Positions 45,800-56,500 of a DNA stretch of 64,000 nt are shown one piece after another. Each line of letters opens with the position of its first letter. The first letter of the stretch is position 1. Position numbers and translations under genes: made by a program. Below the pieces are notes generated by a model that saw nothing but the letters and a program-made list of their open reading frames with translations, ran no database searches and was not told the origin of the DNA. Source of the DNA: Larimichthys crocea (taxonomy: Eukaryota; Chordata; Actinopteri; Sciaenidae); the NCBI RefSeq assembly GCF_000972845.2, contig NC_040027.1, forward strand, positions 13,135,760-13,199,759, written 5' to 3'.

Positions 45800-47045
45800 A
45801 CCCACAGTTATAACTGCACGATTGACTGCAGCCGTAACAGTAAGAGGGGGAAGCCTCCCTTCTTCCCCAACCTCATCCATAATTCCCAACTACGGAAATT
45901 CATTAATGAGAGAATTATTGAGCACTGAGCGAATGAAAAAAATATATGAGTGGAACCAATTTGGTGGTCCAGATTAGAAAGCTGGCAGGGACTTGTAAGT
46001 AAAGAAGTCTCGCTGTGAGTGAGCAAGGACAGAATCGTGACTGTAATCAACGTTTTGGAGCTCGCAAGAAGAGCTGTGACTCTGTGGGGGTGTTCGGGCT
46101 TGCCCTCCTCAAAGCTTTTTTATTCAGCTTTGGCAGTTTTTATTCACTCCTTGCACACAAACTTCACTGTAGTTGACCGAGAAGTGAAATTTCACAGGCC
46201 GTGAAGTTACATCAGTACATCTGTTTAAAGCATATCACACTAACAGTCAGAAATCTGCTAAAAAACGTCTGACAGTTCCTTCTCACAGTTACAACTCAGA
46301 ACATGTTTTGTACTTGTAAATTTGTCCCTGTGTGCTCCCACATCCCAACAAGCAGATTAATTAGAGCTTTGTTTTGTGCTTGCGCAGTGCTTTTGGCATT
46401 AATGAACCTCCCATATTGGATCGTACCCAGCTGGATACAAGAGATCTGAGTAGTGACCCCAGGGTTGCAAGTTTGCTTTCTAGTCATATCAGTGAAACAC
46501 TTGTCTCACCACCACTTGTTCTAAAGGCTCTCTTGTTTCTCAGTCAGGAGACAGAACTCAAGAATGATCAAGAAACATCGATGTGCCGAAGAAAGACTGC
46601 GCTTTGTAGATGAATGATATCAGTAGTGAGATGCTCAAAGCATGTGATACTGACGCTGTGCTGAAAGTACTGTTTTCATCAAATGATCAAATTCTCTCCT
46701 TTTTTTTTAAATTCAAATTAAAAATATCCAAAACATTTGGGTGAGAAACGAACATGTTCTATTACAGGAGGTATGAAATAAAACATGTCAAAATGGGAAA
46801 ATATCCCATTAGGTAATATTTTTCAGGTAAATGCAATTTTCCAAACATTCCAAATTCCAAACATAAACTGGGCTTAATATTTAGATCTTAGTCATCCAAA
46901 GGTCATAGAAATATAGACAAAGTATGAAACCATGTTGTTTTGAACATTCATCTTTGAAGTTTTTAGATATATTTAGATTTATATAAAAGAATTTAAATCA
47001 AAGGTAAAGACTTAAAGTTAAACTTAAACTTTAGATGAACGAGAT
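45800..47045. other. Intergenic, unassigned
   Basis: No gene or named repeat was recognised. Short open frames here have no family resemblance. Confidence 0.4.
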
Positions 47046-47049
47046 GAAT

Positions 47050-47735
47050 TTAGACTATTACTCCGTCTGCAGATCACTCTGTGGCTCAGACATAAAATTG
47101 ATCGCAATAAGTCTGAATTATGTATGAAGTGTCACACTGAGGTTGGTAGTTTTATTCATGGTGTGTGGACTTTTAAACATTTAAATGAGTACTGGGAGAA
47201 CATAACAGCTAGATTATTGCTGAATTTTAACAATGTATTGAACAAAGATCCTGGGCAGTTTCGGTTTGGACTGGATGCACAACTACAAATTGTTGTTTTG
47301 ATATGATACCTGTGGAATATTTGACATATAGATCCAAGTCTATGAGCCATATGTTCTATAAGTTCTTGAAATATATTTGTCCTAGACTGGCAGCCATTGT
47401 GTTGAAGGGTTTGGCAGACAACAGTCATGATCCGACACATTGTATGAATACATAACTGAGTTGCTGCAGGCTACAATGGATTTAAATTTTACTTTATAAT
47501 TTAATAGCCTGTTTCCACCTCCCCCCTTTTTTGTTACTGTTTAATTTGTTTGTCTGTGTACTTTGTGTTTAATTGTGCATCTGTAATGGTTATAGTACAA
47601 AACTTTGATACTGGAACTGATTGGGGATGTGTTTCCCTGCTGTCTCTTTATTGTGCAACGCAGTCTTTCTCTTTAATACTGCCTGTTTTGTTTCTTAAAA
47701 CGAGAAAAGGTTTAATAAAGATTAAAAAATATACT
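47050..47735 (+). mobile_element. L1-type LINE, 3' end with ORF2 C-terminus
   Basis: A frame at about 47065-47306 reads WLRHKIDRNKSELCMKCHTE and continues with a HGVWTFKHLNEYWENI segment. This is the zinc-knuckle-like C-terminal pattern of L1 ORF2 proteins (C..C, then H...W..C/F...FW). A 3' UTR follows and ends in AATAAAGATTAAAAA. The element is 5'-truncated and inactive. Confidence 0.65.
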
Positions 47736-47737
47736 TA

Positions 47738-47860
47738 AACTTTATTTATTTATATAGCACCTTTCATGCAAACAAAAAGTGTTGGTATTTGACGAGCAGG
47801 GAATGGGTTGAACACCCAAGTCAAAGTGCATCATAGAGCAAAAAGTAAAGACAGAAACAG
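47738..47860 (+). repeat. Dispersed repeat fragment
   Basis: The phrase TTTATTTATATAGCACCTTT followed by CATGCAAACAAAAAGTG is a common start of a fish interspersed repeat. Boundaries are uncertain. Confidence 0.35.
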
Positions 47861-48559
47861 ACATGATTTTGCAAAAATATATAATACATAATGAACATTT
47901 GGACATAAAAGAAATAAATGTTATGAAAAATAAAAGCCAATACTAAAAAAAGAAGAAAAAAGTTTAAGAACCAGTGCATAGAAACCAAGAACCAATTCAA
48001 CCAGACCTAAAAACTGTAACAATAAAAACAGTATAATATTAGAAGTTAAGTAAAATCACTGGAGATAAGAAATATTATAGTATGACTAAATGACAAGGCA
48101 CGTTAAATAAAAAGCCAGACTAAAAAGATATGTCTTGACGCTGCACTGAATTACAGTAATGTATGTTAAAGAAAAACACATCATGACCAAGCCAGGAGAA
48201 AATACTACATAAATGTTAATGTATTCATATAATCACTATATGTTTTTAGTGAGTGAGTGGGAGAAACACTAATGGTGAAATTTCATCTTTGAATGCATCC
48301 TTGAGTAGCAATTTTCTGGGTGGTGAAATAACTGGGGACATGTTGAGTTAGTGAGGATGATTATGCAGACTGGCCATATTTAAGGAGATTACAGAAACAC
48401 GCTGCTTTAAAGGAAAGAGACTAAGACGCTGTTGAAATGTGCTAAATAGAAACTAAAGCTATGATTAGGAAGGTAATTATCATTAATAATTAAGTCACTG
48501 TATGGTTGAAGATGGTGAGCTTTAAGGGGTTTCTATAGGGTGAACAGGGTTACTAAGAG
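47861..48559. other. Intergenic, A-rich, nothing recognised
   Basis: A-rich sequence without exons or structured repeats. Confidence 0.35.
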
Positions 48560-48655
48560 AGTTAACAGAGAGGGAGAGGAGAGAGAGAGAGAGAGAGAGA
48601 GGGAGGGAAGGAGGGAGGGATAGACCCGGTGAGGGAGAGAGAGAGAGACTGGGCT
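48560..48655 (+). repeat. Polypurine GA tract
   Basis: Long GAGA/GGGA run immediately upstream of the predicted first exon of the cadherin gene. It could contribute to promoter architecture or simply be a simple repeat. Confidence 0.75.
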
Positions 48656-48659
48656 AAGT

Positions 48660-49230
48660 GGACAGACCTTCACGATGAGCTCAGATGAACCTCGGCATCC
48701 TTTCCCATGTTGGATCATTTCAGCTCCGCTAAACCAGAGAAGCAAACACACGGTAAGCTTTATTCTACTCTACTAAAAACGACTTTTTTTTCTTTCGTAT
48801 ACTATATATCAGCACAAATTACTAGTTTACGGAGAGTTTCCACTCCTCGGGCTCTGTCTTACTTTATCGGTGCGGCGGTTTCCAACTGTTTGGAGCTGAA
48901 AGGCGAAATATGTTTCGTTTTTTTTTTGTTGTTGTTGTGATGCCGTGAGCAGATGTTTGTTTAAGGGTGAAATTATCCACGGCTGAGTGAGAGAGAGAGA
49001 GAGAGCGGTTCGGGTGAAGCTCCCCGTTTGGAGTGACTGAAGTCGGGCAGATGGCACGGAGAGATGCTGCCCTTTAAAATCTCGAGCTAGGTTTATATAT
49101 GTGTGTGTGTGTGTGCGCGTGCGCTGGGTCGTTTGCGCGCCATACTCACCTGCCGCGTGCACTTTCCGTTAGCTTAAATATATTCGGGTTCGATCGCCGG
49201 CCGTTGGTTCAGTAGCCGTCAGTTGTATTT
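48660..49230 (+). promoter_or_regulatory. CpG-richer region with probable non-coding exon 1 of the cadherin gene
   Basis: CpG density rises between about 48960 and 49210 (GTGCGCGTGCGCTGG, TTTGCGCGCCATAC, TGCCGCGTGC). A good donor, CACACG|GTAAGC at 48752/48753, could end a 5' UTR exon spliced to the acceptor at 53396. No start codon there opens a frame into the cadherin. Inferred, not proven. Confidence 0.45.
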
Positions 49231-49387
49231 TGGGGGACGTTACATTCGTTATAATAGTTATCCCATGTGTGTAAATCACATTAACAAGCGCCAAGTAGGT
49301 CATTTTTTTTCTGGCTTCCTCTTAACAAGACAAGGTCAGGAGCTCCAGGCGGTTTTTTAGTGTTTTTCTACTGGGTAAGCCGTCCAG

Positions 49388-49388
<1 letters not shown>

Positions 49389-49424
<36 letters not shown>
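49389..49424 (+). repeat. TG microsatellite
   Basis: About 18 uninterrupted TG units. Confidence 0.95.
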
Positions 49425-49426
<2 letters not shown>

Positions 49427-49679
49427 TCTTAATGTGCTTTGAGAAATGTGTGTCTGCACCGTAATGTGACGTGTCAAATAAATTATCACCTCCCACATGA
49501 AGAGATATAGATAGACCCCCTTTAATATGACAAATAAGGACACTTTGTGAGCACACTTGTTGTGTGACTTAAAGCAACACCGAGTAGAAATCAGTTTTTT
49601 TTTTTGTGATTTAGCGCCCCTCAGTTTAAGAATGAAAATACCACTCTGTTTGTTATGATTACATTATTTGTCAAGTTTA

Positions 49680-49800
49680 TGTGGAAGTGCCAAAAACTGC
49701 AGTTCCTCGAATGGCCACTTGAAGCTGGCTACAGGAGGAGTCAGTCTCTGTAAGTCCCCATGTTAAAATGTCCAACTTCACAGCAGAAATAAACATGTTT
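49680..49800 (-). repeat. Dispersed repeat family A, copy 8 (partial), nested in family B
   Basis: Carries AAGTGCCAAAAACTGCAGTT through CAGCAGAAATAAACATGTTT, then stops abruptly against family B sequence. Confidence 0.7.
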
Positions 49801-50119
49801 AGGTTCAAAATACGGTGAATATACCGTTGAAACTAGAAAGTAAGTGTGACAACACAAGACATAGCAGCCTGCTAATATTACTTACTAGTCCAGCACCAAG
49901 CTCTCGCCTACTCTACTCTTGTCCAACGGCTTCTTGCTCGGACACTTTCCTTTTCTGTTCTTAGCTTTCTCCGTCAACGTCCTCTTCTGTCTTTTCTCCT
50001 CTGTCATTATGTCCATAGAGGCTGCTTGCCCGTTTGCCGAGCTCCTGTTCTGCCACGACAGTTCCCTGTCATTATTCACCAACCTCTTTCAAACCTCCTC
50101 TTCCTTGGGTGAACCAAAA

Positions 50120-50990
50120 CACCTGCGGCTAACAAACTGAGCTAACATTAGCTAACAGTTCCTTTTCCCAGTAGTCCAAAACGCCTGTGGTACAAACACT
50201 AACAAACCCCCAACGCTCTGAGCTTACAGTCTCAGTAGCCCGGCTAACAAACTGAGCTAACATTAGCTAACAGCGGCTAACAAACTGAGCTAACTTTAGC
50301 TAACAACAGCTCCTCTGTTAGCTCCTCTTCTTAGTAGTCCAAAATGCCTATGGTACAAACACCCCAATGCTCTGAGCTTGCAGTCTCATTAGCCCGGCTA
50401 ACAAACTGAGCTAACATCAGCTAACAGCGGCTAACAAACTGAGCTAACATTAGCTAACAGCTCCTCTTCACAGTAGTCCAAAACACCTATGGTACAAACA
50501 CCCCAACACTCCGAGCTTACAGTCTCATTAGCCCGGCTAACAAACTGAGCTAACATTACCTAACAGCGACTAACAAACTGAGCTAACATTAGCTAACAGC
50601 GGCTAACAAACTGAGCTAACATTAGCTAACAGCGGCTAAAAAACTGAGCTAACATTAACTAACAGCGGCTAACAAACTGAGTTAACATTAGCTAACAGCA
50701 GCTCCTTTGTTAGCTCCTCTTCCCAGTAGTCCAAAACGGCTATTGTACAAACACTAACATACCCCCAACGCTCTGAGCTTACACTCTCAGTAGCCCGGCT
50801 AACAAACTGAGCTAACATTAGCTAACAGCGGCTAACAAACTGAGTTAGCTAACAGCAGCTCCTTTGTTAGCTCCTCTTCCCAGTAGTCCAAAATGCCTAT
50901 GGTACAAACACTAACATACCCCCAACACACAGTCTCAGTAGCCCGGCTAACAAACTGAGCTAACATTAGCTATCAGCAGCTACAGTTGGC
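50120..50990 (+). repeat. Tandem array of GCTAACA-type 33-bp units
   Basis: The unit combines CGGCTAACAAACTGAGC and TAACATTAGCTAACAG (period 33). Blocks of one to six units are separated by a longer conserved spacer of about 100 bp containing AGTAGTCCAAAA, GGTACAAACAC and GCTCTGAGCTTACAGTCTC. The array therefore has two nested periods. A single unit is present in the family B copies near 600 and 8750. Confidence 0.9.
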
Positions 50991-51289
50991 AGCAGTTTGA
51001 GAGAGAGTTGAGGCGGAGCAGCCGGGGGACATTGGAGGGAAACTGGAAAACATTTTCTCCGTGAAATATGATCCAGTTTCAGTGAAATAGTTGGTGGTGT
51101 GTGACTTGGTGCTGTAGCGTGTTATGTACTTCTCGTGTGATCATACCCGGAGCACAAAGTCACATAGTGCAGAAGCAGGGAGTGACAGTCTGAGACAGTC
51201 TGTGTAGCATCACAGTGATTTAAAGTCTGTTATTCTATGGTAGAAAAAGTGACATAATGTTGCTTTAATATGACAAATAAGGATCAGGG

Positions 51290-53396
51290 CTAAACACTTG
51301 CTCTGCGCACTTGTTAATATATTGTATAACTTAAGGTTAAGCTGTCTCAGTGTCAAGTCTTGACACATGCAGCGAGGTGACTGATGTGCTGAGTACAGCG
51401 GGCCTCTCCTCACCGGTCTGATTTGGAAAGACTTGAGAGATTTTCATGCGTTTGCCCCCCCGAGCGGGAGCGAATCAGCAGAGATGGATGAGAGGTCTGT
51501 GAGCATTAAGACAAATGGCAGAAGGAGAGAAAGCCAGCGATGTTTAAATGGAGCAGAATCTGTCCATGTCTTGGTCATTTAAAGCAGCCAGGCTGCCTTC
51601 ACCCTGATGTACTTCTACCACCATCACACCCCACCATTCCCTCTTTGCCTCCATCTCCCATTTTTCCCTATGTAAAAGGCCTGACATGCACAGGCTATTT
51701 TTAATAAAAATGAAATAGCCTCGTTGCAGTGAAGCGACTCGTTGCAGAGTGAAGTGAGACTGAAACAGCGATTTGCAATTTAGAGCTATGTCACCACTCA
51801 TCATTCCATTCTGAGCCGGCAAACAGCAAATCGCCCTCACGCTTTCATCCTCTATCCCTGCCTTACAGTTCACACATATCTCATACGCGCTCATACTCTA
51901 AAGACTTCAAACAACAGTGAATGACACGCGCTGCTGGCAACGTGGTTTCGTGAGCCAGGCTAGCAGGCAGAAATGTAAGCCGTGAGCTCAGCCCCTGTGC
52001 CAATACACAATATGTGAGGAAGACAAAAGTGTTTTTGGACGAAGCTTGATTTAATATGACGGCAAACAGATGCAAATGCATGAACATGAAGCATTACACG
52101 CGGCATGTTGGAATTAAAAATTCAAGGGTGAATTTCTTATTAAGAAAGAGTAGATTATTAATTACTTTTAACTGTGATCAGATGCTCAAATTGAGTCTGT
52201 TCTGAAGCCTACTTTTTAAGAAAGTAGGTCAGTATGTGGAGTGAAAAAGAACGTTTCATTTTCACGTGTCCTTTCCTTTCACATGAAGCGTATCAATTTA
52301 GGACGTATCAGGAAATGTTATGGTTCATATTATACAGTGCCGTGCCATCAAAGGCCCGTGCATTACTATACAGTAGGCCCGCTCTCTGCTTATTTGCATC
52401 TAAATTAATCAAAGCGCATGTTTCACTTTAGTCAGTGAGCACACAGATGAGGCCGTGCACACTGTCATTTGTTTTAGTTAGCCCGAGAAATGTTAGTACA
52501 CAGAAATCCCTTTGGATATTTTTTTTTAATTTATTTTGATGCTTAAATCTTTCACTGTAAATCAAAAGAGATTCATGTTATTTAAAAAAAATGTTTGAAG
52601 CCAACATCCCTGTGTGCTTATGACTCATGCACTGTTGGACTGTGAGTGTAAAAGAGAGAGAGCGAGAGAGAGATTATGTTTGCCTCGATGCGCGCATAAA
52701 GGTAACAAACAGATGTCAGGAAAATTGACATTGACATCACGTATGGAAAAAAACTGCAATTACACACTTTCTGTCTTGTTAAGCTGCTGACACTTTCAGT
52801 ACATTAAATTTCAAAGATCAATGGTCGGTATCTGACTTAAATACTAACGAAATTCACATCATTAAACTTTTGGGAAATGAGGACAAGTCATTGATTGAAT
52901 TATTTATGAGTCTAATTAATCTCTAAAGGGGGAAGTTCTTTGACTACTGGGCATCGAGGCATGGGGAGACCAATCTTTAGGGATGACATCAATCACCTGA
53001 TGTCCAGGCAATTGTCTGTGACAAGGAACAGTAAAGTACCTGAGCTCCACCTCGCCTCCAGGCCCCTCGGGCTGCAGATTAATTGAAAATTTTTAGACGA
53101 CACCTAAATCTGAGGATGCCGGAGTGATCGATATACACACACAACAGCGATGAGAATAATATTAATATCATCATGTTGTGAAGAGGGAATTCTTCCTTTT
53201 TAGGTAGGTAATGTTTGGTTTGTGTGCTATTTTTACAGAGCGTGCTGTTCAAACAGTCTCAAAACATTAAACCTCTTTATGAGATAATGAGTACGGTGTC
53301 AACCTTTCTTTGCCTTTTTCACTTCACTATCATGAAGTGCTTGTTTCCCATTTTAATGAATGCACTCAAGCTCACACTAATTATGTCTTCTCTCAG
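51290..53396 (+). other. Probable cadherin intron 1, mostly unassigned
   Basis: Largely unique sequence with no exon recognised. It ends in the acceptor TCTCTCAG at 53396. Confidence 0.4.
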
Positions 53397-53411
53397 GTGA
53401 TCGTGTGCAGC

Positions 53412-53534
53412 ATGTGTACTGAATGTGAGAAAAGAAGGCGAAATGAAGACTCACTCTGGGGAGAAGAAACCTGAAGCAGGAGGGAGACGCACAGTATAAG
53501 ACTGCACAAGATGGTTTATCGTGAAAACATCTGA
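53412..53534 (+). promoter_or_regulatory. Three upstream open reading frames in the cadherin 5' leader
   Basis: Before the start codon at 53569 there are ATGs at 53412 (21 codons to TGA at 53474), 53443 (19 codons to TAA at 53499) and 53511 (8 codons to TGA at 53534). The first two overlap in different frames. They could reduce translation of the main frame; that is inference. Confidence 0.6.
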
Positions 53535-53568
53535 ACATCTGAGACAAACTGATCGGTTAATCTTAACG

Positions 53569-56500
53569 ATGGCGGCACGTGTTGTGCTTCTTTTTCTTTT
53601 ATTTTGTAAAGGGGAAAGAAGTGTCGGCCTTTTAGAGAAAGTTTTACGTCACCCAGAGTCCATGGACAACCTTTTTGTGAGCTTAAAAGAATTCGAAAGC
53701 CCACATCAGGATTCAAAAGATGACCCAAGAATGCTGAAACACAGAAAACTGAATGATTTGGACTTTAAGGATGATATAGCAAGGCGAGCAGGCATACAAA
53801 GACATCCTGAATCTGCTGCCAGACCTCTAATACCTAAACATAGCCCTGAAGTGGGTCTGAACCACGAGAAAAGAAGCAATTTGACTAATGGAGAGGTTGA
53901 AGGTGTAATTAATGCTCACAGTCTAGTGCCGAGTTCAGAGGAGGAGTACGCTCTCCAGCCTGAGCTCCATTTGAAGACAGGTGTCGGTGACGCTTTGCCT
54001 GAGAGGACACGGGGCCGCTCTAAATGGGTCACGGAGTCTGAAGACGGCCTATCGGGGCCTCGTTCTCGCTCTCGTCGCCGGAGGAGCTGGCTGTGGAACC
54101 AGTTCTTTGTGATCGAGGAGTACAGAGGGCCAGAACCTGTGCTCATCGGACGGGTAAGCTGTTGTCACGACCAGTCAGCATGCGAATAACCTGAATCTAA
54201 TTGTATGGATGTTATATTTTTGCCTCGAAAATCAATTTAATACATATATTACCATGTTTTTGAAGTAAATGTACTTGTGAGCCTCTATCTTCATACCCTA
54301 AGTGCACCATGATAACCTCTTTAACTTGGTTAAACTCAGAAATCCCCAGACACTCCCTCACAGTGTCAGTCTTGCTCTCTGCTCTCGACTCCATTGATGT
54401 ATTATAAGAACTAGATACTGGACTCAGTGATGGCGCCCACTCATTTGAATTAAAATTGCTTCCTGAGCTTTCGGATTCAGGGTTTGCTTCCACGTTGTGC
54501 GTCCCTCTGCCCGTACATATTAGTGTTTCTCTTACTGATCCCGCCCTCGCCTTCCTGCTCATCCAATAGACTTTAAAATGGGATGACTTCATGCTAATTA
54601 AAATAGCTTTTATAGCTACTTAGGAAGTTTTACAGATGTTCCTTTTTATATTGGTGGTCTGTGGGACGTCACAAACGTCCACTTGAGGCTGGCTACAGAA
54701 TGAGTCAATGTCATGTCAAAATATCCAACTTCACAGCTTCTGCGGACCTGAGGCGGGCTGAATGACGCCTGGTTGCTCAAACAAGCCATCTGTAACAGCA
54801 CCTACCTGTCATTCAAACCCTCAGTACAGTTGTCATGGACGGGGAAATTAGCTATAGAGACCAAAACTGTTTTTTGTACCAGGCTGTAAACATGTTTATT
54901 TCTGCTGTGAAGTTGGACATTTTAACATGGGGACTTATGGAGACTGACTCGTTCTGTAGCCAGCCTCAAGTGGACGTTTGAAGAACTGCAGTTTTTGGCA
55001 CTTCAGTGTTGGCTTCACTTCACAGACACAAAGGTTGCCTCTCGTGCATGCCTGGGGTTTTTTTTTTTTGGCTTTGCTGCTGTATCTCTGATCCAAACAG
55101 CTGATCTGTAGTGTAGTTTACACACAGGGGATACAGAGGTTCTGCTGTCAGTGCCAAAGAAAAAATCTGACAAAGAGATAAAGTGCTGAAAATATTCCTA
55201 ATAGAGCCTCCATTGAATATTTTGAGGTGAGCAGTGCATAGCTTTGCTTCTGTGCCAGGATGCTTCTTCAGTCTCCTTTACTGACTATGAATAAAACAAT
55301 CCCACTCCCAAATACCTGAACTACCCCTTTAACCTTAGTACAGACGAAAAATCCACAAAACTAGTTATGTAAGCGAAACTATAAACTAATTATGTGTGGA
55401 TGTTGTGTGGCTGCTTATAAATCTTCCAGTGCTTCTCTACCCGGAGACTGACTGGCAAGCAATGCAATCTGAGACAAAACAGCCATTTAGGAAATTACCC
55501 ACTCTAATTTTCTGATTGGCTGAGATTGTGGCTCATTGTAAAGGTGCATTGAGGTTGACTCTTTGCGTTAATTCAAGGGGGGAATATGCATCTATTTGCA
55601 TCTTTTTATTGACTTTGCATGCGATATGAACCTGAGCAGAGATGTTAAGAGCAAGACAAATACTGTGAAAATCCAAGCCCGATGATCGGGGACATTAACC
55701 GAGAACAAATGAGCAAATTGTGCGAATATTGGCACAAACCTAAATAACATTTATCGAAGCCCAAATACTTTTAAAACTCTCAAAATGTCCCGTCCCAGAA
55801 GGAGGGAGTGAGGAATGAAGCACAAATATAACTCTATAAAACTGCAATCTTTGTGCAGCAGTCCTCCCCACTTGGGTCGCGTCACACACTTTACAGTCGC
55901 CACACCAGCAACTCTCCAACTGCTGTCGGTGTCGCAACACGAAAAGTGTCTGAAATGATTTAATCCACTGAACACCTGAACCATTTAGATCCCAGGGGTT
56001 TACTTGTAGCATTTCACAGTCAGGCGCTCCACACTAATGCAGCTGCTGGCAGCTACAGTATACTCGGATATACAGGGTTATATCAGCTGTAACGCTAACA
56101 GGGAAAGGTGCCAGCCACTTTGTCGCTAGCAGTATACTTTATAGTGACAGTGTAGATTGGATTCTTACCAGTGCAGTATACACCTCATAAATGTTTAATC
56201 TTCCTCTCTGCTTGTTATTGATACAGTCAGAGAGGAGTGTTAAAGCAATCAGTAGACACACGAGACTGTTCGTTCCTCTGCAAGCACAGTCTTGATGTTG
56301 ATACTCATGTAATAAAGCATCCCTGCATTGCAACGGAGGTTGGAAGCATGTTTTCTCCCAGTGGGAGCTCCGTTTGTTTGCCAAAAATAGAGAGATCATC
56401 CTTTTTGAAACCCGAGGTTTGAGGTGCGCTATCAACAGTTCAAATCACAGGTGCCTCAAATCGTGCAAAAAAGAGAACGAATTTTCAGCTGCCAAAGAAA

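Larger units (their letters stand above)
49569..51268 (+). repeat. Dispersed element, family B copy 3, expanded by an internal satellite
   Basis: Both ends are present: TTAA-AGCAACA at 49569-49579 and its exact reverse complement TGTTGCT-TTAA at 51258-51268. TTAA at both edges suggests a TTAA target site, as in piggyBac-group elements; the superfamily is inferred. A partial family A copy sits inside at about 49680-49800 (nested insertion). The core at 50120-50990 is a tandem array. No transposase frame is seen, so it is non-autonomous. Confidence 0.7.

Noticed and set aside
50120..50990. Short 33-bp repeats resembling a CRISPR array
   Set aside because: The units are directly tandem with no variable spacers, in a eukaryotic genome, within a dispersed element.
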